In this document: piece by piece, positions 61,576-64,000 of the stretch | How positions within the stretch are numbered: the stretch's first letter is position 1 | How the letters are laid out: every line of letters begins with the position of its first letter | Source of the DNA: Helianthus annuus | Lineage: Eukaryota; Streptophyta; Magnoliopsida; Asterales; Asteraceae | Direction: 5' to 3' | DNA length: 64,000 nucleotides | NCBI RefSeq assembly: GCF_002127325.2 | Contig: NC_035447.2 | Span: 24,485,780-24,549,779 of the forward strand | Position numbers and translations under genes: made by a program | Notes under the pieces: model-generated | The model's database searches: none | Seen by the model: the letters and a program-made list of their open reading frames with translations, nothing else | Told to the model about the DNA's origin: nothing

Positions 61576-61690
61576 CTCAATTTTAGTGTACTATTTTTAT
61601 CCTTAAATCTAATTTAAAACAAGCGTTCTAACGTTGTCTAGCTCAATTTTTGTGTGCTACTTTTTTCCTTAATCTAATTTAAAACTATGG
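61562..61690 (+). repeat. Tandem duplication of 66 bp
   Basis: CTAACGTTGTCTAGCTCAAT starts at 61562 and again at 61628, with matching downstream TCCTTAA(A)TCTAATTTAAAAC in both. Confidence 0.8.
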
Positions 61691-61769
61691 TTTTCAAAAC
61701 AAACAAAAAACAAACGGATTTTATAACTTGAATTTTGTTAGTTGTATTGTTGTTTTAGCATTTTATTAC

Positions 61770-62297
61770 TATGATTATAAAGTTTGGAAATTGGAATAAC
61801 ATGTGACGGGAGTTGGCAAGATTTTTTGTTATTGATGGTGGGAAGGGTGATGGGTGAATTTACACCAGTGAAACCGGTGGTGGATTGTTGGTGTACGGTA
61901 CGACGGTCGGCCATGTTCGGCGAGACGGTGGCAGACTCGGAGGACGTGTGGGTGGTGAGGAGTTATGGGGTGATGTCTTTGGTGTAAAGTCAAAGTTCGG
62001 TGGTTTAGATTAGGGAATAGAGTCAGAACGGGCGGAAGATGAGGAAGAAGATTTACTAACCTTTAGAGTAGAAGAGGAGAAGGAAAGATTGTCCATTGGC
62101 GGCTTCCGCGGCGGTCCTTGCGAGCGTGTTTAGGGCATCCACTGCAAAACCGACAAAGACAAGTAAGAAGACTCAAAGAAACGACTCACTAATAAAAAAA
62201 ATACTAAAAATATTTAGACTCTTACGACTAAACAAACAAGTAGCACTTATGATATCAAGTAAGTCCAAACAAAGTAGTTAACGTAATTACCAAAGAG
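61770..62297 (-). pseudogene. Ty3/gypsy leader and gag remnant
   Basis: Downstream of the primer site on the minus strand is an untranslated leader containing TTTTGCAGTGGATGCCC (near 62140). A short frame from the ATG at 61914 follows: MADRRTVHQQSTTGFTG, then SPITLPTI and QLPSHVIPISK. The ADRRT...I..PTI...Q.PS.VI pattern fits the start of gag in Tat/Athila-type gypsy elements as I recall them. It decays within 60 codons and is lost toward the 66-bp duplication, so only the 5' end of the element remains. Confidence 0.5.
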
Positions 62298-62320
62298 TCA
62301 CCGGCAACGGCACCGAAAAC
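62298..62320 (-). promoter_or_regulatory. Gypsy primer binding site (tRNA-Asp-like)
   Basis: On the minus strand, seven bases after the LTR, CGGTGCCGTTGCCGGTGA matches 15 of 18 bases of the plant site complementary to the tRNA-Asp 3' end (TGGCGCCGTTGCCGGGGA). This site primes cDNA synthesis. The three changes suggest decay. Confidence 0.65.
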
Positions 62321-62321
62321 T

Positions 62322-63989
62322 TGATGTGCTAAAAGTAGTTTAATAAAAACAACCTAAATTAACCTAATTTAGACACTAAGTAATACTCTAGACTCTCTAA
62401 ACTCGACTAAACTACTGATCGGCAAGCGAACCGATCGACTCTAGTACAGCTAAGTAAGTCCGGAAATCGAACCCACAGAACTCAATTTAACTACGTTAAC
62501 TAAACTATCTAGACTGACACTGACATGACACTAACTGTTTTTATGTTTGGGGGTTCTAAATATCCTAAAATTGCGAATTAATTAAATTAATTAACTAAAT
62601 TAATTAGACACGAATTATGACTCAGGTTTACTCAGATGATGGTAGAAGACTACCTAGACTAGAATCCTGGATTATAGTAGTGATGATTTATTAGGATATT
62701 TGTTGTTATGGAACTGGGATCGTTTAATGCTAAACCTATCGAGACACCGAGCAGGACCCCCGACCCTTCTCAAGAAGATACCTATGGAACTCTAAAGGCT
62801 GCTATGGACACCGGTTGGTCTAGACTCCCTCACAGGTTATCTAAGTGATTTTATGAAAGTACCCTAATTTGATCTACTACGGGTTATAAACCTAGAGTAA
62901 ACTTGGGTTCTCGACTAGATAGACAACGGTCGATAGGAAAACTAGTTCATACTCCTCACGAAGACCCTACCTAACAATTTATTAACTTAGACCTAACAAT
63001 AACCTCGCACCTTTCAGCTATAGACATTAGTAGAACACCTAGACTTATCTAACTATCAATTACCGCTTCTAAGGTATATTGGCCAATTAACCCAAAATAT
63101 CACAATATAAAATTATAATCTAGCATGAACCTGTTATGTGAAAGACATTCACCAAGAATCATACGAAGCAATAAAAGACAATTAAACAAAGCTAAGCATG
63201 CAAACATATCAAACCAATAATCAAGTTGACTACTTTCATAAAGAATCCATAATTAATCAAACATCCATAAAAATCAAAACTTTAATAATCCGTTCGTCCA
63301 ATCTAGGTAGTACAAAGCGTTTAGCCTAACATATTCATGATCAAACACAAAACGAAAGTAATTTCAAAGAAGTAAAACATGATTGATTATTGAAAGTAAA
63401 GAACAAGTGAACCGGATGATTAAATCGCGACCCGAATGTTCCCTCGAGCTTCCAACCTTCAACCGATGCTTCAAAGTCTCCGAAAACGCTCCAAATTCGT
63501 CCAAGATTTCGCCCGAGATGTTGCAAATTTTTAACTAGGGTTAGAGTTGTTTAAAGATATGTATTTTATAGGTTTCTATGCATATATCCAGCCCCAAGCC
63601 CGTAACCCTCTGCGAAATCCAGGCCTCCACTTCACGCGAAGGCTTACCCATTTGAGTGTCACGTAGTGCGGCGCGCGATCTGCATTTTATTATATTTTAA
63701 TCTTGTGGCGTCACGCGAAGGCTTAGGTGTTTCATGGTGGCGTGACGCAGTGATGACTTTTTCCAGTATTTCCTTATTGTTTCAGTTTCCGTTCAGCTGT
63801 GTTTTCACCCGGCTCTCCGTAATACTTCTCATTCAACTCATTTTCTAGGTTTTTCCTCATTTTTAGCAACCGAGACCTGCAATTTACAAAACTATCAGTA
63901 GTAGAAAATTCTAAACTAAAAACCGACACAAATTAAATGAAATATATACAAACTATACATGATAAATAGATGTATTTTGCTATACATCA
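62322..63989 (-). repeat. Ty3/gypsy 5' LTR, 1.67 kb
   Basis: On the minus strand it starts TGATGTATAGC at 63989 and ends TTTTAGCACATCA at 62322, giving inverted TGATGT...ACATCA ends. The primer site follows directly. No purine tract precedes the start, which fits a 5' and not a 3' LTR. GCAGG (63990-63994) would be the target duplication, but the partner is not in the window. No gene is visible inside it. Confidence 0.65.
63633..63725 (+). repeat. Two copies of CACGCGAAGGCTTA
   Basis: The 14-mer CACGCGAAGGCTTA occurs at 63633-63646 and 63712-63725, with GTGTCACGTAGTGCGGCGCG between them. It is a small GC-rich repeat island inside the gypsy LTR. Confidence 0.7.
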
Positions 63990-64000
63990 GCAGGTTAAAG

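Overview
This looks like nuclear DNA from a flowering plant, most likely a eudicot and probably the daisy family (Asteraceae). It is AT-rich and full of plant transposons: Ty1/copia, Ty3/gypsy, PIF/Harbinger and long-TIR Mutator-like elements. The one clear host gene is a CYCLOIDEA/TB1-type TCP transcription factor. The family-level guess rests on remembered styles of LTR ends (TGTNACACCC...GGGGTGTGACA) and is an inference.

Layout. 1-5.3 kb: an LTR fragment with a TATA box, sequence with no gene, and a decayed copia integrase. 5.3-10.2 kb: a PIF/Harbinger element whose transposase gene is split by a 3.4 kb LTR-like insertion. 10.6-11.4 kb: the TCP gene, intact, starting about 420 bp from the Harbinger end. 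13.26-16.45 kb: a strange 3.2 kb inverted-repeat element built from TATACGCTGCGTATA-type palindromes, two long hairpins and arrays of CGTATAGGCCTATAGG-like words. 17.3-22.2 kb: two broken copia polyproteins on the minus strand. 22.2-29.2 kb: two nested long TG...CA elements (probably solo LTRs), each with a perfect 5-bp target duplication. 30.0-31.8 kb: a complete PIF/Harbinger element carrying only the accessory (SANT/Myb-like, NAM-associated) gene, with TTA target duplications. 32.0-35.3 kb: a third PIF/Harbinger element carrying only transposase, with a foldback element and a Mutator-like element inside it. 35.8-37.4 kb: a second long-TIR Mutator-like element with 187-bp arms.

37.6-58.05 kb is a head-to-tail array of one degenerate copia element on the minus strand: LTR-internal-LTR-internal-LTR-internal-LTR-partial internal, with a 5.3 kb period and shared 196-bp LTRs. 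The units carry the same inherited lesions, so they multiplied by recombination and not by separate insertions. The array is bracketed by a 273-bp direct repeat of its left flank, and the right copy still holds the uninterrupted target site. 59.8-61.4 kb: a third long-TIR Mutator-like element. 61.4-64 kb: the 5' end of a gypsy (Tat/Athila-type) element on the minus strand, with gag remnant, a tRNA-Asp-like primer site and a 1.67 kb LTR.

The genes do not form a pathway. The window is one host regulatory gene in a nest of mobile DNA. The nesting order, target duplications and tandem array allow a good deal of its history to be read. No RNA gene, CRISPR array or operon was found.
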